Origin: Actinomycetota bacterium
GTDB lineage: Bacteria > Actinomycetota > Acidimicrobiia > Acidimicrobiales > Ilumatobacteraceae
DNA: 64,000 nt
Reading direction: 5' to 3'
Assembly: GCA_030645495.1 (NCBI GenBank)
Contig: JAUSLV010000021.1
Coordinates: 1 to 64,000 of the forward strand
Part shown: positions 25,230 to 36,852 of the stretch, piece by piece
How the letters are laid out: every line of letters begins with the position of its first letter
Numbering within the stretch: position 1 is the first letter of the stretch
Program-made: the position numbers and the translations under genes
The notes under the pieces: generated by a model
Told to the model about the DNA's origin: nothing
The model's database searches: none
The model's input: only the letters and a program-made list of their open reading frames with translations

Positions 25230-25874
25230 ATGAGGAAGCACACGTACACGTCCTTCGCTGCCGCCGTCGTACTGGTCGCCGGGTGCTCCAGCAGTCGGTC
25301 GGGCTCGACAACGATCGCCGGCCCAGTGACCACGGCAGCGGCCACCACGGTCTCGCCGATGACCACCGACCCGTCCGGCCCCGGCCCTGCAACCACCACG
25401 TCCGGCACATGTCCCACGCCGCCGGGCGCGACCATCGCGGCACAGCAGTCCACCGACCCGCTGCTGATGTCGTCGCTGATCGGCGCCGACATCAGGGTGG
25501 GGCGCCATCCGTGCTTCGAGCGCCTGGTGATCGAGCTGGGCGGCACCGGTACGTTCCCCGGCTGGACGGTCGAATACGCCACCGACCCTGTTCCCCGGGG
25601 AGCAAGCGGTGACACGGTGTACCTGCGCGGCGCCGCCACGTTGCAGGTGCGGATGGGCATGTGGATGCAGACGATGGAGGGCGAGGGTTACCAGGGCGAC
25701 ATCCAACTGTTCCCCACCAACGTCGACCATCTGCTGGAGCTGCGGCTGGTGGAGAACTGGGAGGGCATGACCGTGTGGGCCGTCGGCCTCGACGCGGAGT
25801 ATCCGTTCACGGTGTCGGTGTTGCACGCTCCCGAGCGCCTGGTGATCGACGTCGTCGTTGCTTCTGGCAGCTGA
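25230..25874 (+). CDS. Lipoprotein with AMIN-like domain
   Basis: This 214-residue protein has a lipoprotein signal (lipobox LVAGC, Cys near residue 18) and a Thr/Ser/Pro-rich spacer to about residue 75. A C-terminal beta-rich domain (FERLVIELGG...YLRGAATLQVRMG...FTVSVLHAPERLVIDV) matches the AMIN-like domain pattern of actinobacterial lipoproteins, often linked to cell-envelope binding. ATG at 25230 is chosen because the signal peptide begins there; an upstream ATG in frame gives no sensible sequence. It lies 58 bases before clpB, with the clpB promoter between. Confidence 0.82.
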   Translation: MRKHTYTSFAAAVVLVAGCSSSRSGSTTIAGPVTTAAATTVSPMTTDPSGPGPATTTSGTCPTPPGATIAAQQSTDPLLMSSLIGADIRVGRHPCFERLVIELGGTGTFPGWTVEYATDPVPRGASGDTVYLRGAATLQVRMGMWMQTMEGEGYQGDIQLFPTNVDHLLELRLVENWEGMTVWAVGLDAEYPFTVSVLHAPERLVIDVVVASGS

Positions 25875-25932
25875 CTCATAACACTTGATATGACTCGTAG
25901 CAACATTGGGTGGGCGGGCGTACCCTGAGCAC

Positions 25933-28431
<2,499 letters not shown>

Positions 28432-28434
28432 CGC

Positions 28435-28629
28435 TCACTGCTTGAGGTGCACCGCGTGCGCTGTGCTGGCAGGGAAGAACACGCTCTCGTGGCCGTCGTC
28501 CCAGCGCACCCGATAATGCGTCTCGTCAGCAGCGCCGAGAACCTCCAGTACCTCGCCCGTGCGCGGCGGGTGGCCCAGATCCATGTTGTCGACCACGATC
28601 TCGTCGCCAACGACTGCATGAAGGTTCAC
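28435..28629 (-). CDS. DUF1918 small protein
   Basis: This 64-residue protein contains the DUF1918 pattern common in actinobacteria: AVVGDEIVV at the start, GEVLEVLG in the middle, and YRVRWDDGHESVFFP, an SH3-like small beta barrel. The start is GTG at 28629 behind a perfect GAGGAGG ribosome-binding sequence. It converges on clpB with three bases between stops. The function of the family is unknown; it is often found near stress or regulatory genes. Confidence 0.9.
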   Translation of the reverse strand: MNLHAVVGDEIVVDNMDLGHPPRTGEVLEVLGAADETHYRVRWDDGHESVFFPASTAHAVHLKQ

Positions 28630-28728
28630 AGCGCCTCCTCGTGTGTCACGTCCTGTAGTGCGGTTGTCGCGCCACCACCGCGCACTGGCAAGGGGACGAA
28701 GTCCCGCGCGAGGCCAGTTGCGCGGGAA

Positions 28729-28757
28729 CCCGGTCGGCGCCACATGCGCCGACCGGG
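28729..28757 (-). terminator. Terminator of thioester-domain gene
   Basis: A perfect twelve-base stem, CCCGGTCGGCGC with GCGCCGACCGGG around CACAT, lies 28 bases beyond the stop of the leftward adhesin gene. There is only a short pyrimidine stretch after it. Confidence 0.75.
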
Positions 28758-28784
28758 CCGTCTTGGTTCATGGGAGGTGGATGA

Positions 28785-29876
28785 TCAGATGGAGCGACGG
28801 CGAGTCGCCATCAATGTCGCCCCGCCCATCATCGTCATGCCCAAGGCGATCGCCAGCAAGGATGCCGAGCTACGTCCAGAGGCGGGCAGGTCGGCGACGA
28901 TCGTTGTCGTCGACTGCACCGGCGGCTCCACCTCGACCTGGTCCGTGGTGGGAACCGGATCGGTGGTCGGCACCGTTGCGGTAGTAGTGGTGGTCGTGGC
29001 CTGCGCCTCGACCGACGCCACGACCTGGGCCGTGGTCGCACGAGCTGCGATCAGCTTCTGCTTCGGCGAGCTTGCCGTGGTGATGAACACCCGACCGGAG
29101 CTCAACGTCGCGGTTGCTGTGCCCGTGATCGTGACCGATCCCTCGGCAGCGATGGTGATGTAGAACGTGTCACCATTGCCGACCGTCACCAGCGGATTGC
29201 CGACTGCGTCGGTGATCACGCCACCGGTTGCCAACAGTGCAACCGACGCCGCCGATGTCGTGACGGTGAACGGGCCGATCCGCTCACCGACCGGACCGCT
29301 CAACGTGGCGGGCAGGATCGCGAGGCTCGGTGCCGGCTCGGAGACCGACACGGCATTTGTGATGAGGTAGGTGTACACCGCCAGCACGCCCGCCGGGTTC
29401 GACCCGGTCAGGTTGGAGCTGTCGGAGAAGTGCCACACCGCAGCCTGCGTACCCGCAGCAGCTTCACTGTCGGACAGGCTGACCAGGTCGGGCTCGATCG
29501 TCGCGTTGATGGTGGCCATCAGCGCAGCCGCCGTCACCGTCGGGTAGCCGTGGCCCAGCACCCAGGTGACCTTGCCGAGATTCGGCACGTTGCCCTCTTC
29601 CCAGGTCGCCTCGTTGTAGGCCACGCCGTACTGCGTGGTCGTGTTGAGGTCGATGCAGTACGTCTTCAACGTGCCGCCACCATCCAAGTCGAGATTCAAC
29701 ACATACGCCGGACGCGTGCCGGTGTTGGTGGACACGTTCAGTCCAGCCCCGAGGCTGGAGAACACTCCACTGGCACCATCCGCGTTCGCCGTACCGAATA
29801 TCGCGCCCGCCGTGGTGATCGCTGCGCCAGTGACGAACACTGCGAGTGACCGTGAGATCCGAGTCCTTGCGTTCAT
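28785..29876 (-). CDS. Thioester-domain surface protein with sortase-type LPASG anchor
   Basis: This 363-residue surface protein has a signal peptide (residues 1-32), then a thioester domain in which Cys74 (TYCIDL) and Gln144 (GTQAAVWHF) are placed to form an internal Cys-Gln thioester. Known thioester adhesins of Gram-positive bacteria bind host or environmental ligands covalently through this bond. A second beta domain (about 190-290) and a Thr/Val/Pro-rich stalk follow. The C-terminus carries LPASG, a membrane helix and RRR, a sortase sorting signal. ATG at 29876 behind AGGAGG. No sortase gene is in the window. The gene is monocistronic, with a terminator downstream. Confidence 0.88.
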   Translation of the reverse strand: MNARTRISRSLAVFVTGAAITTAGAIFGTANADGASGVFSSLGAGLNVSTNTGTRPAYVLNLDLDGGGTLKTYCIDLNTTTQYGVAYNEATWEEGNVPNLGKVTWVLGHGYPTVTAAALMATINATIEPDLVSLSDSEAAAGTQAAVWHFSDSSNLTGSNPAGVLAVYTYLITNAVSVSEPAPSLAILPATLSGPVGERIGPFTVTTSAASVALLATGGVITDAVGNPLVTVGNGDTFYITIAAEGSVTITGTATATLSSGRVFITTASSPKQKLIAARATTAQVVASVEAQATTTTTTATVPTTDPVPTTDQVEVEPPVQSTTTIVADLPASGRSSASLLAIALGMTMMGGATLMATRRRSI

Positions 29877-29907
29877 CGTTCCACCTCCTGTGGCTCCGGT
29901 CGGGCCG

Positions 29908-29934
29908 TTCGAAGGAGATGTGGAACCCTTCGAA
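29908..29934 (-). promoter_or_regulatory. Inverted repeat upstream of thioester-domain gene
   Basis: TTCGAAGG and CCTTCGAA are perfect inverted copies 11 bases apart, 32-58 bases before the ATG at 29876. It could be an operator or a leader hairpin. The surrounding 252 bases (29877-30128) hold no gene. Confidence 0.5.
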
Positions 29935-30093
29935 TCCCTGGGAACCTCTGGTTTCAAGGTACGTCCGATCGGTGCGACACGCCACAGGACAGGCGGCACA
30001 CTCGCCCGCGGGCGGCACACAGCGGCTCACGCTGCGCGCGACGGCGTCAGATCATGCCGGTTGCAGCCCACGTGGTCTTGACGCAACCATGAC

Positions 30094-30109
30094 ACGGCCT
30101 TCGGGCCGT
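30094..30109 (-). terminator. Tetraloop hairpin downstream of ABC exporter operon
   Basis: ACGGCC and GGCCGT flank a four-base loop (TTCG on the plus strand), 20 bases beyond the permease stop. It is compact and perfectly paired, a plausible terminator of the leftward operon. Confidence 0.6.
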
Positions 30110-30128
30110 TCGCGCGAGTGGGTGGTGC

Positions 30129-30956
30129 TCAGCTGTTGCGGAACCGCCGCACCGCGATCGGCGCGAGCACGAGCGTGATCGCCAGCGACCAGATGATCGA
30201 GCCCCACACGTAGTCGGTGGGTTCGGTGCCCAACATCAGCGCCCGCACGCCGCGCACGGTGACGCTGAGCGGCTGGCGGTCGGCCCACCAGGCCAGCCAG
30301 TCGGGCATCGACGCGGTGGGCACGAACGCGTTGCTGGCGAACGTGAGCGGGGCGAGCAGCGGGAACGCCGCCGCCTGTGCGGCCTCGCCGTTGCTGACCG
30401 ACAGCCCGATCACGGCGAAGATCCAGCAGATCGCGAAGCCGAACAGCACCATCAGGCCCACGCCACCGATCACCTTCACCACGTTGGTGTGCGTGTTGAA
30501 CCCGACGAGGAACCCGATGTTCAGCATGAGCACCACGATCACGACGTCGCGTGCCGTGTCGGCCAGCACCCGGCCACCGAGTACCGCGCTGCGGCTCATC
30601 GGCAACGACTTCAGCCGCTCGAGCAAACCCTTGTTCTTGTCCTCCGCCAGACCGACGGCGGTGTTGATCGCCCCGAACGTGACGGTCTGCACGAAGATGC
30701 CGGGCATCAGGTAGTCGACGTACGGCACGCCGGCCGAGCCGCTGTTGATCGCCCCGCCGAACACGTAGCGGAACATGAACACGAAGATCAGCGGCTGCAC
30801 CAGCGCGAACACCAGCAGCTGCGGCACGCGGCGCAACATCGTGAGGTTGCGCCACACCATCGCCATGGTGTCGCGCACGGCCCAGCCGAAGCCCACGCCG
30901 GGGCTGGTGGAGATGGGCGGGAACGTGGGGGCCTGGTGAGATGCAGTGGTGTTCAT
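30129..30956 (-). CDS. ABC-2 type exporter permease (DrrB-like)
   Basis: This 275-residue permease with six membrane helices belongs to the ABC-2/DrrB group that exports antibiotics, lipids or polyketides. Characteristic sequences are the N-terminal amphipathic segment VWRNLTMLRRVPQLLVFALVQPLIFVFMF, the LMPGIFVQT loop, and the ERLKSLPMSRSAVLGGRVLAD coupling region. ATG at 30956 overlaps the stop of the ATPase gene (ATGA), so the pair is translated together. A hairpin terminator follows. The substrate is unknown; no biosynthetic cluster is adjacent. Confidence 0.92.
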   Translation of the reverse strand: MNTTASHQAPTFPPISTSPGVGFGWAVRDTMAMVWRNLTMLRRVPQLLVFALVQPLIFVFMFRYVFGGAINSGSAGVPYVDYLMPGIFVQTVTFGAINTAVGLAEDKNKGLLERLKSLPMSRSAVLGGRVLADTARDVVIVVLMLNIGFLVGFNTHTNVVKVIGGVGLMVLFGFAICWIFAVIGLSVSNGEAAQAAAFPLLAPLTFASNAFVPTASMPDWLAWWADRQPLSVTVRGVRALMLGTEPTDYVWGSIIWSLAITLVLAPIAVRRFRNS

Positions 30957-31885
30957 GAGGGGTCTCCACTGGCCGATCCGGTAAGGGTGAGGAAGACGTC
31001 GTCGAGGGTGGGTTCGCGCAGCGCCACGTGGCCGGGCACCAGGCCGGCAGTCTCCAGCCGGTTGAGGGCCTCGCGCAGGGTGTTGGGGCCCTCGCTCATC
31101 ACCACCCGCACGATCGTGCCCGCACTGGTGACGCTGCCCAGCACGTCGGCCGCATGGGCGGCATCGGCGGGCGACCGGAACTCGAACTCGATCACCGTGT
31201 CGCCCAGACGCGACTTCAGTTGCTTGGCGGTGCCTTCGGCCACCACCAGGCCACCGTCGATGACCACGATGTTGTCGGCCAGGCGATCGGCCTCTTCCAG
31301 GTACTGCGTGGTGAGCAGCACCGTGGTGCCGTCGCTGACCAACCCTTCGATCACAGCCCACAGGTCGAGCCGGCTGGAGGGGTCGAGGCCGGTGGTGGGT
31401 TCGTCGAGGAACAGGATCGGCGGGTGGGTGACCAACGCCGCGCCCAGGTCGAGCCGGCGGCGCATGCCCCCCGAGTAGGTGCGCACCGGCCGATCGGCGG
31501 CGTCGGTGAGGCGGAACTGGTCGAGCAGTTCGGTAGAGCGCTCGCGGGCCGCCGGCTTGGCCATGTGGTTCAGCCGCCCCACCAGCACCAGGTTCTCGCG
31601 GCCGGTGAGGTTCTCGTCGACGGCCGCGTACTGGCCGGCCAAGCCGATGCTGCGGCGCACCGCCTGCTGCTGGTGCACCACGTCGAACCCGTTCACCAGG
31701 CCCTTGCCGCTGTCGGGCTTCAGCACCGTGGTGAGCATTCGCACCATCGTCGTCTTGCCGGCACCGTTCACCCCCAGCAGGCCGAGCACGGAACCCCGTG
31801 GCACCGCGAGGGAAATGTGGTCGACGGCGACGACATCCTTGAACGTCTTGCGCAGCCCGTCGGCTTCGATGGCGATGGGAGACAT
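30953..31885 (-). CDS. ABC exporter ATP-binding protein (DrrA-like)
   Basis: This 310-residue ATPase has Walker A GVNGAGKTT (near residue 40), signature TYSGGMRRRLDLG, Walker B ILFLDEPTTGLD and the switch TTQYLEEAD. The C-terminal DUF4162-like extension ends PTLDDVFLTLTG, as in DrrA. The start is ATG at 31885; an upstream reading to 31942 has no supporting sequence. It is the first gene of the two-gene exporter operon and is divergent from the large oxidoreductase gene across about 83 bases. Confidence 0.94.
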   Translation of the reverse strand: MSPIAIEADGLRKTFKDVVAVDHISLAVPRGSVLGLLGVNGAGKTTMVRMLTTVLKPDSGKGLVNGFDVVHQQQAVRRSIGLAGQYAAVDENLTGRENLVLVGRLNHMAKPAARERSTELLDQFRLTDAADRPVRTYSGGMRRRLDLGAALVTHPPILFLDEPTTGLDPSSRLDLWAVIEGLVSDGTTVLLTTQYLEEADRLADNIVVIDGGLVVAEGTAKQLKSRLGDTVIEFEFRSPADAAHAADVLGSVTSAGTIVRVVMSEGPNTLREALNRLETAGLVPGHVALREPTLDDVFLTLTGSASGDPS

Positions 31886-31968
31886 GACCCGGACTCTAGG
31901 CCGGAAGGCACCAGTAGTGACCAAGGTCAGTAGTAAGTGCACTTCACGTGCGCCTACTCTCCCGGGAG

Positions 31969-34872
31969 ATGTACCGGATCGCCCGCCGCCAGGAGCTGTC
32001 GCCCACCACGTTCCTCTGGGACGTGGAGGCGCCCGACATTGCCGGTTCGGCGCGGCCCGGCCAGTTCGTGATGGTGCGCCTGCACGAGGGAGCCGAGCGG
32101 GTGCCGCTCACCATCGCCGATTACGACGCCGCGGCGGGCACGATCACCTTGGTGGTGCAAGCGCTGGGCCGCTCCACCGCCGAGATGCGCGACCACTACC
32201 ACGAGGGTGACGAGTTCGCCGACGTGGTGGGGCCGCTGGGCGTGCCCACCGACATCGAGCAGGTCGGGCACGTGGTGCTGGTGGGTGGTGGCCTGGGCGT
32301 GGCCCCGATCTACCCGCAACTGCGGGCGTTCAAGCAGGCCGGCAACCGCACTACCGTGATCGTGGGCTTCCGCTCGATCGACCTGGCCTTCTGGGTGGAT
32401 CACCTCGGCCAGTGGGCCGACGAGGTGATCGTCTGCACCGACGACGGCAGCTCGGGCCGCCAGGGCCTGGTCACCGACGCGCTGGCCGAGGTGGTCGAGC
32501 GGGATCGCCCCGACCTGGTGGTGGCGATCGGGCCGATGGTGATGATGCGCGCCTGCGCCGAGACCACCCGCGCCGCCGGCGTGCCCACCGTGGTGTCGCT
32601 GAACACGATCATGGTGGACGGCACCGGCATGTGCGGCTCGTGTCGTGTCAGCGTGGACGGCGTCACCCGCTTCGCCTGCGTGGAAGGCCCCGACTTCGAC
32701 GCCCATGCGGTCGACTTCGACGAACTGCTCGCCCGCCAGCGCCGCTTCAAGAGCGAAGAGCAGGCGGCCGCACAGGACTACGAACACCGCTGCCAGGTGG
32801 AGCAGCAGCTGTTCGTGGAAGGCCGCCGCACGTACAAGAAGCTGAAGGACATCGAGCCCACACGGGTGCCGATGCCCGAGCGCGACCCGCGCATCCGGGC
32901 GCGCACGTTCGACGAGGTGACGCTGGGCTACTCGCTCACGGAGGCGATGCGCGAGGCCGAACGGTGCCTGCAGTGCAGCCGCCCCACCTGCATCGAGGGC
33001 TGCCCGGTCTCGATCGACATCCCGAGGTTCATCCGCCACCTGCTGGTGCGCGACGTGGATGCCGCGCTCGACGTGATCCACGAGGCCAACATCCTGCCGT
33101 CGGTGTGCGGCCGGGTGTGCCCGCAAGAGTCGCAGTGCGAGGCGCAGTGCGTGATCGGCCGCCGCATGGAGCCGGTGGCGATCGGCCGCCTCGAGCGGTT
33201 CATCGGCGACCACGGCGTGGGCAGCCACCAGGAACTCGCCGCGCCCACCGGCAAACGGGTCGCGGTCGTTGGTTCGGGCCCCGCCGGCCTGGCCTGCGCG
33301 GCCGACCTCGCCCGCTCAGGCGTGGAGGTCACGGTCTACGAGGCGCTGCACGTGGCCGGGGGCGTGCTGCGCTATGGCATCCCCTCGTTCCGCCTGCCTC
33401 GCGAGATCATCGACCGCGAGGTCGCCGGGCTGGCGGAGATGGGTGTGACGTTCGAGACCGACAAGGTGGTCGGCCGCACGTTCACCGTGCAGGATCTGCT
33501 GGGGCCGCGTGGCTACGACGCGGTGTTCCTCGGGGTGGGCGCGGGCGCACCGTCGTTCCTCGGCATCCCCGGCGAGAACGCCGGTAGGGTGATCAGCGCC
33601 AACGAGTTCCTCACCCGCGTGAACCTGATGGGTGGCGATCGCTTCCCCGACATCGACACCCCCGTCGGCATCGGCAAGGACGTCGTGGTGATCGGCGCGG
33701 GCAACACGGCGATGGACTGCCTGCGCGTGGCCAAGCGGTTGGGCGCCGACGTGCGCTGTGTGTACCGCCGCAGCCGCGCCGAGGCGCCGGCGCGCGCGGA
33801 GGAGCTGCACCACGCCGAGGATGAGGGTGTCGAGTTCATGTTCCTGCACAACCCGCTGGAGGTGCTGGTCGACGGCGACGGCAACGTGCGCGGCCTGCGC
33901 GTCGAGCGGATGGAACTGGGCGAGCCCGACGACTGGGGCCGCCGCAAGCCGATCGGCACGGGCGACACGCTGGAGATCGAGTGCGACACGGTGATCGTGG
34001 CCCTGGGCACCAACCCGAACCCGATCATCACCCGCAACACCCCGGGGCTGGGCCTCGATGGTCGCGGCTACGTCGCCGCCGACCCGATCACCCAGGCCAC
34101 CTCGCTGCCCGGGGTGTTCGCCGGCGGCGACATCGTCACCGGTGGTGCAACGGTGATCCTCGCGATGGGTGCCGGCCGCCGCGCCGCCGCGGCGATCAAT
34201 GAGTACCTCGCCACCGGGGTCGATCCGGTGCCCGTCACCGTCGGCACCCAGCACACCTGCCCGCGCTGTCGCCGCCCGATGGACGACGGCGACGAGGGCA
34301 TCTGCTGCGCCGAGTCGGTGTTGGCCTGGAAGTGCACGCAGTGCGACAAGCGCAGCGACGGGTTCGCGTTCCCCTACGGCCGCTGCAGCGCGTGCGGTGG
34401 CGAGCTCGATCTGGCCGATCCGCCGGCGATCAACGACGAGGCGCAGGAAGCCATCCGCAAGGCGTTCGAGATCGAACTCGGTGGCCGCGACTTCTACGTC
34501 GCTGCCGCGCTGCACACGCACGACAACGCTCTGCGCGACACGTTCGAGCGCTTGGCCACGATGGAGGGCGAGCACATCGAGACCCTCGTGCGCCGCTACC
34601 ACCTGCCCCCGCCCCCTGGGGCCGACGGCAACCTGCACCCGGGCATGCTGCAGGCCGGCGGCAGCCGCGACGCCACCGACCCGCTGGATCTGCTGGGCAT
34701 GGCGATCGACCTCGAACGCCGCGCCGAGGCCTATTTCCGCACCCGCATCGACCTGGCCACCCCCACCGCGGCGATCCTGTACCGCGAGTTGGCCGCCGAA
34801 GAGGTGGAGCACATCGACCTGCTCACCACCGAACTCGCCGCCATGCGCGCCAATCGCCGCGGCCTGCTCTAG
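31969..34872 (+). CDS. NfnA-NfnB-rubrerythrin-like fusion flavoprotein
   Basis: This single polypeptide of about 967 residues has three modules. Residues of about 1-265 form an NfnA/PyrK-type ferredoxin reductase: FAD motif RVPLTI, NAD segment VGGGLGVAPIY, and a [2Fe-2S] loop with Cys in MCGSCRV and FACVEGP. Residues of about 325-750 form an NfnB/GltD-type subunit: cysteine cluster CLQCSRPTCIEGCP near 330, FAD site VGSGPAG near 430, and NADPH site VIGAGNTAMD near 572. Residues of about 763-815 are rubredoxin-like with several CxxC pairs. From 824 on comes a ferritin-like bundle with alternating Glu and ExxH ligands (EGEH, EVEH). The family-like start is ATG 31969; GTG 31948 is also in frame. 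It is divergent from the ABC exporter. Confidence 0.9.
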   Translation: MYRIARRQELSPTTFLWDVEAPDIAGSARPGQFVMVRLHEGAERVPLTIADYDAAAGTITLVVQALGRSTAEMRDHYHEGDEFADVVGPLGVPTDIEQVGHVVLVGGGLGVAPIYPQLRAFKQAGNRTTVIVGFRSIDLAFWVDHLGQWADEVIVCTDDGSSGRQGLVTDALAEVVERDRPDLVVAIGPMVMMRACAETTRAAGVPTVVSLNTIMVDGTGMCGSCRVSVDGVTRFACVEGPDFDAHAVDFDELLARQRRFKSEEQAAAQDYEHRCQVEQQLFVEGRRTYKKLKDIEPTRVPMPERDPRIRARTFDEVTLGYSLTEAMREAERCLQCSRPTCIEGCPVSIDIPRFIRHLLVRDVDAALDVIHEANILPSVCGRVCPQESQCEAQCVIGRRMEPVAIGRLERFIGDHGVGSHQELAAPTGKRVAVVGSGPAGLACAADLARSGVEVTVYEALHVAGGVLRYGIPSFRLPREIIDREVAGLAEMGVTFETDKVVGRTFTVQDLLGPRGYDAVFLGVGAGAPSFLGIPGENAGRVISANEFLTRVNLMGGDRFPDIDTPVGIGKDVVVIGAGNTAMDCLRVAKRLGADVRCVYRRSRAEAPARAEELHHAEDEGVEFMFLHNPLEVLVDGDGNVRGLRVERMELGEPDDWGRRKPIGTGDTLEIECDTVIVALGTNPNPIITRNTPGLGLDGRGYVAADPITQATSLPGVFAGGDIVTGGATVILAMGAGRRAAAAINEYLATGVDPVPVTVGTQHTCPRCRRPMDDGDEGICCAESVLAWKCTQCDKRSDGFAFPYGRCSACGGELDLADPPAINDEAQEAIRKAFEIELGGRDFYVAAALHTHDNALRDTFERLATMEGEHIETLVRRYHLPPPPGADGNLHPGMLQAGGSRDATDPLDLLGMAIDLERRAEAYFRTRIDLATPTAAILYRELAAEEVEHIDLLTTELAAMRANRRGLL

Positions 34873-34884
34873 CGCAGCCGCGAA

Positions 34885-36852
34885 CTACATCAGTGCGTAG
34901 CGGAACGTCGCGTTCGCGAACGCGAGCACGAGCGACGAGTCGGCGCAGGTGACCACGGCCTCGCCGTGGCCGAACACCGATGTGTCGTTGAGATCCTGAT
35001 CGACCACGATCGGCGGTAGTCCGCTGCCGGGGAACGTCTCTTCGAGATGAAGATGAACAACCGCCGAGGTGGACTGGAACGTCGCCTGGTCGCCCACAAC
35101 GGACATGGTGCCGTCGATCTGACCAGTGAGCACCACGAGCACCACGACCACCATCCCCCCGATGGCCGAGCTTCCTGTCGTGGGGTCGGACCCGTCGTCG
35201 GTCATCGTGTAGCTGCCATCAGAGTGGATCACCAGGACGCGACCGCCGACGCCACCGCTGAGGCCCGCTGCTGCGATGCCCGGCAAGAAGTCCGCGCCGA
35301 AGACCTGCTCGGTGAGCCGCCAGCGGCCGATCAGGCACGCCACAGGTGCCTCCGCGGCCCTGGCCAGGCGCGCGCACGCATCATCCAGAGGAAGGCTCGT
35401 CACGTGCACCTGGACGGTGATCGGCAGGAGGGTCGCATTGGCGACGCCGATACCGACCGCCGAATGGTCACCGACTGCCCGCGCGGCGACGAGTTGCCCA
35501 TCGGGGCAGCGGCACTCGTTGCGCAGGCACAGGGCCACCTCGCCGGCCGCAGTCTGCACCTGGTAGTCGTCAGCAACACCCACCGCCCACGGGGCGCTGT
35601 CCGACGACACGATGACCACCGGGTCGTTCACCCGCAGCCCCTCGGCGGCGGTGTTGAACGCTTTGACCTGGAAGGTCAGGTCGACCACGTCGCCAGGGGC
35701 GGCAGCGTCGAGGAGCGGCCCGCTCAGGCCTGTTGGCACTCCCGGGCCAGCGGGCATCCACACCGCGCCGAGATCAGGGATCACGGCGCGATCGACGGAC
35801 ACATCGCCGAGGAACGCGGTGCCGCGGCTGCCGGCCATCGTCGCATACATCGATTCGAAGCCCGGCGCGCCGGCGAGCATCCGGTGGAAGATGCTCCACA
35901 CGTCCTCGCCGCGCCGGTCGAGCGAGGCATAGATGGCGAAGGCGTCATACGTGCGGGCCCACAACGGGCGCGGCTGCGCCAGCCAGAAGCGCCACCAGTC
36001 GGTGACCAGGCTTCCGCCTCCGGCGACGGTGGCACCCACCCATTGAGCCTGGCCCTCCACTACCCACTGACCCAGTCCCAGCAGACCCGCGAGGGTGTGC
36101 CCCACGAATTGGAAGCAATGAAAGGTCTCGTGGGCCAGCGCCGCGATGATGTCCATCTCCGGTTTCCCGGCCATCGTCGGGAACACGCGCACGATGCACA
36201 GCCCGTACGTCGTGGGATCCGTCATCACCGCGCCCGAGGCGGTCGCCGGCCGAGCGTCTGCCCACGGCGGGGCGTGGCCTTCGGTGGTCGGCAGGTCGTC
36301 GAGCATGACGTCGATCTGCACGGATACCGGCAGGATCGAGCCCCACCCGATCGCGATCTGGTTCGCCGCGTTCTGCACGATCGTCCGCATCGGATCGTCG
36401 CGACGGCGCGAGACCAGCGCCGAGCCCTCCCCGTTGCCCGCCGAGGGGTCGACCGTGACCGACCGCGCTGGCGCCACCGCGAGGTCGGCGGTGATCACGG
36501 TCTGCTGCGCCGTGGTGAGTTCGTCCCAGTGCCCGAGCACGGCGCTCAACGCCTGCGTGCCCTCGGTGTTCGCGCCCGCCAGCGGTGTCGCCCCCAGCTC
36601 GGTGGCGTGGCCGTACACGCTCGCGTACAGGTCGAGCGCGAGCTGCTTGTCGATCATGCCGTCGGGCTCGAGGCGCGACGACAGCGCGTCGCCGAACAGC
36701 TCCAGCGGTGACGGCTCACCAGCCGCCGTAGTCGTCGTGCCGGCGTCGCCGGTGGGTTCCGACTGCGACGAGTTCGAGCAGCCGACGAACGTCGCCGACG
36801 CCAGGATGCCGAGCGCCAGTCCGAGCCTGCCGACGGCACTCGGGCGCGACAT
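34885..36852 (-). CDS. Lipoprotein with HExxH metallopeptidase motif
   Basis: This 655-residue protein has a lipoprotein signal (lipobox FVGC near residue 25) and a Thr/Ser/Glu spacer. It contains the zinc motif HETFH near residue 239 (AALAHETFHCFQF), with a downstream Glu in WVVEGQAQW about 24 residues later, the gluzincin arrangement. The C-terminal half is beta-rich, and its last 250 residues have no recognised domain; pairs of cysteines (CLRNECRC) may be disulfide-linked. The start ATG at 36852 shares a base with the stop of the upstream lipoprotein gene (TGATG), indicating coupling. It is a probable surface peptidase of unknown substrate. Confidence 0.82.
   Translation of the reverse strand: MSRPSAVGRLGLALGILASATFVGCSNSSQSEPTGDAGTTTTAAGEPSPLELFGDALSSRLEPDGMIDKQLALDLYASVYGHATELGATPLAGANTEGTQALSAVLGHWDELTTAQQTVITADLAVAPARSVTVDPSAGNGEGSALVSRRRDDPMRTIVQNAANQIAIGWGSILPVSVQIDVMLDDLPTTEGHAPPWADARPATASGAVMTDPTTYGLCIVRVFPTMAGKPEMDIIAALAHETFHCFQFVGHTLAGLLGLGQWVVEGQAQWVGATVAGGGSLVTDWWRFWLAQPRPLWARTYDAFAIYASLDRRGEDVWSIFHRMLAGAPGFESMYATMAGSRGTAFLGDVSVDRAVIPDLGAVWMPAGPGVPTGLSGPLLDAAAPGDVVDLTFQVKAFNTAAEGLRVNDPVVIVSSDSAPWAVGVADDYQVQTAAGEVALCLRNECRCPDGQLVAARAVGDHSAVGIGVANATLLPITVQVHVTSLPLDDACARLARAAEAPVACLIGRWRLTEQVFGADFLPGIAAAGLSGGVGGRVLVIHSDGSYTMTDDGSDPTTGSSAIGGMVVVVLVVLTGQIDGTMSVVGDQATFQSTSAVVHLHLEETFPGSGLPPIVVDQDLNDTSVFGHGEAVVTCADSSLVLAFANATFRYALM

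Noticed and set aside
25883-25905. HspR (HAIR) element before clpB
   Set aside because: Only the left half CTTGATA resembles CTTGAGT. The inverted half ACTCAAG is missing at the right distance.
28693-28705. Second DosR-type box (GGGACGAAGTCCC)
   Set aside because: The spacing is 13 rather than 14 bases, the inner T/A pair is missing, and it lies downstream of gene ends next to a terminator.
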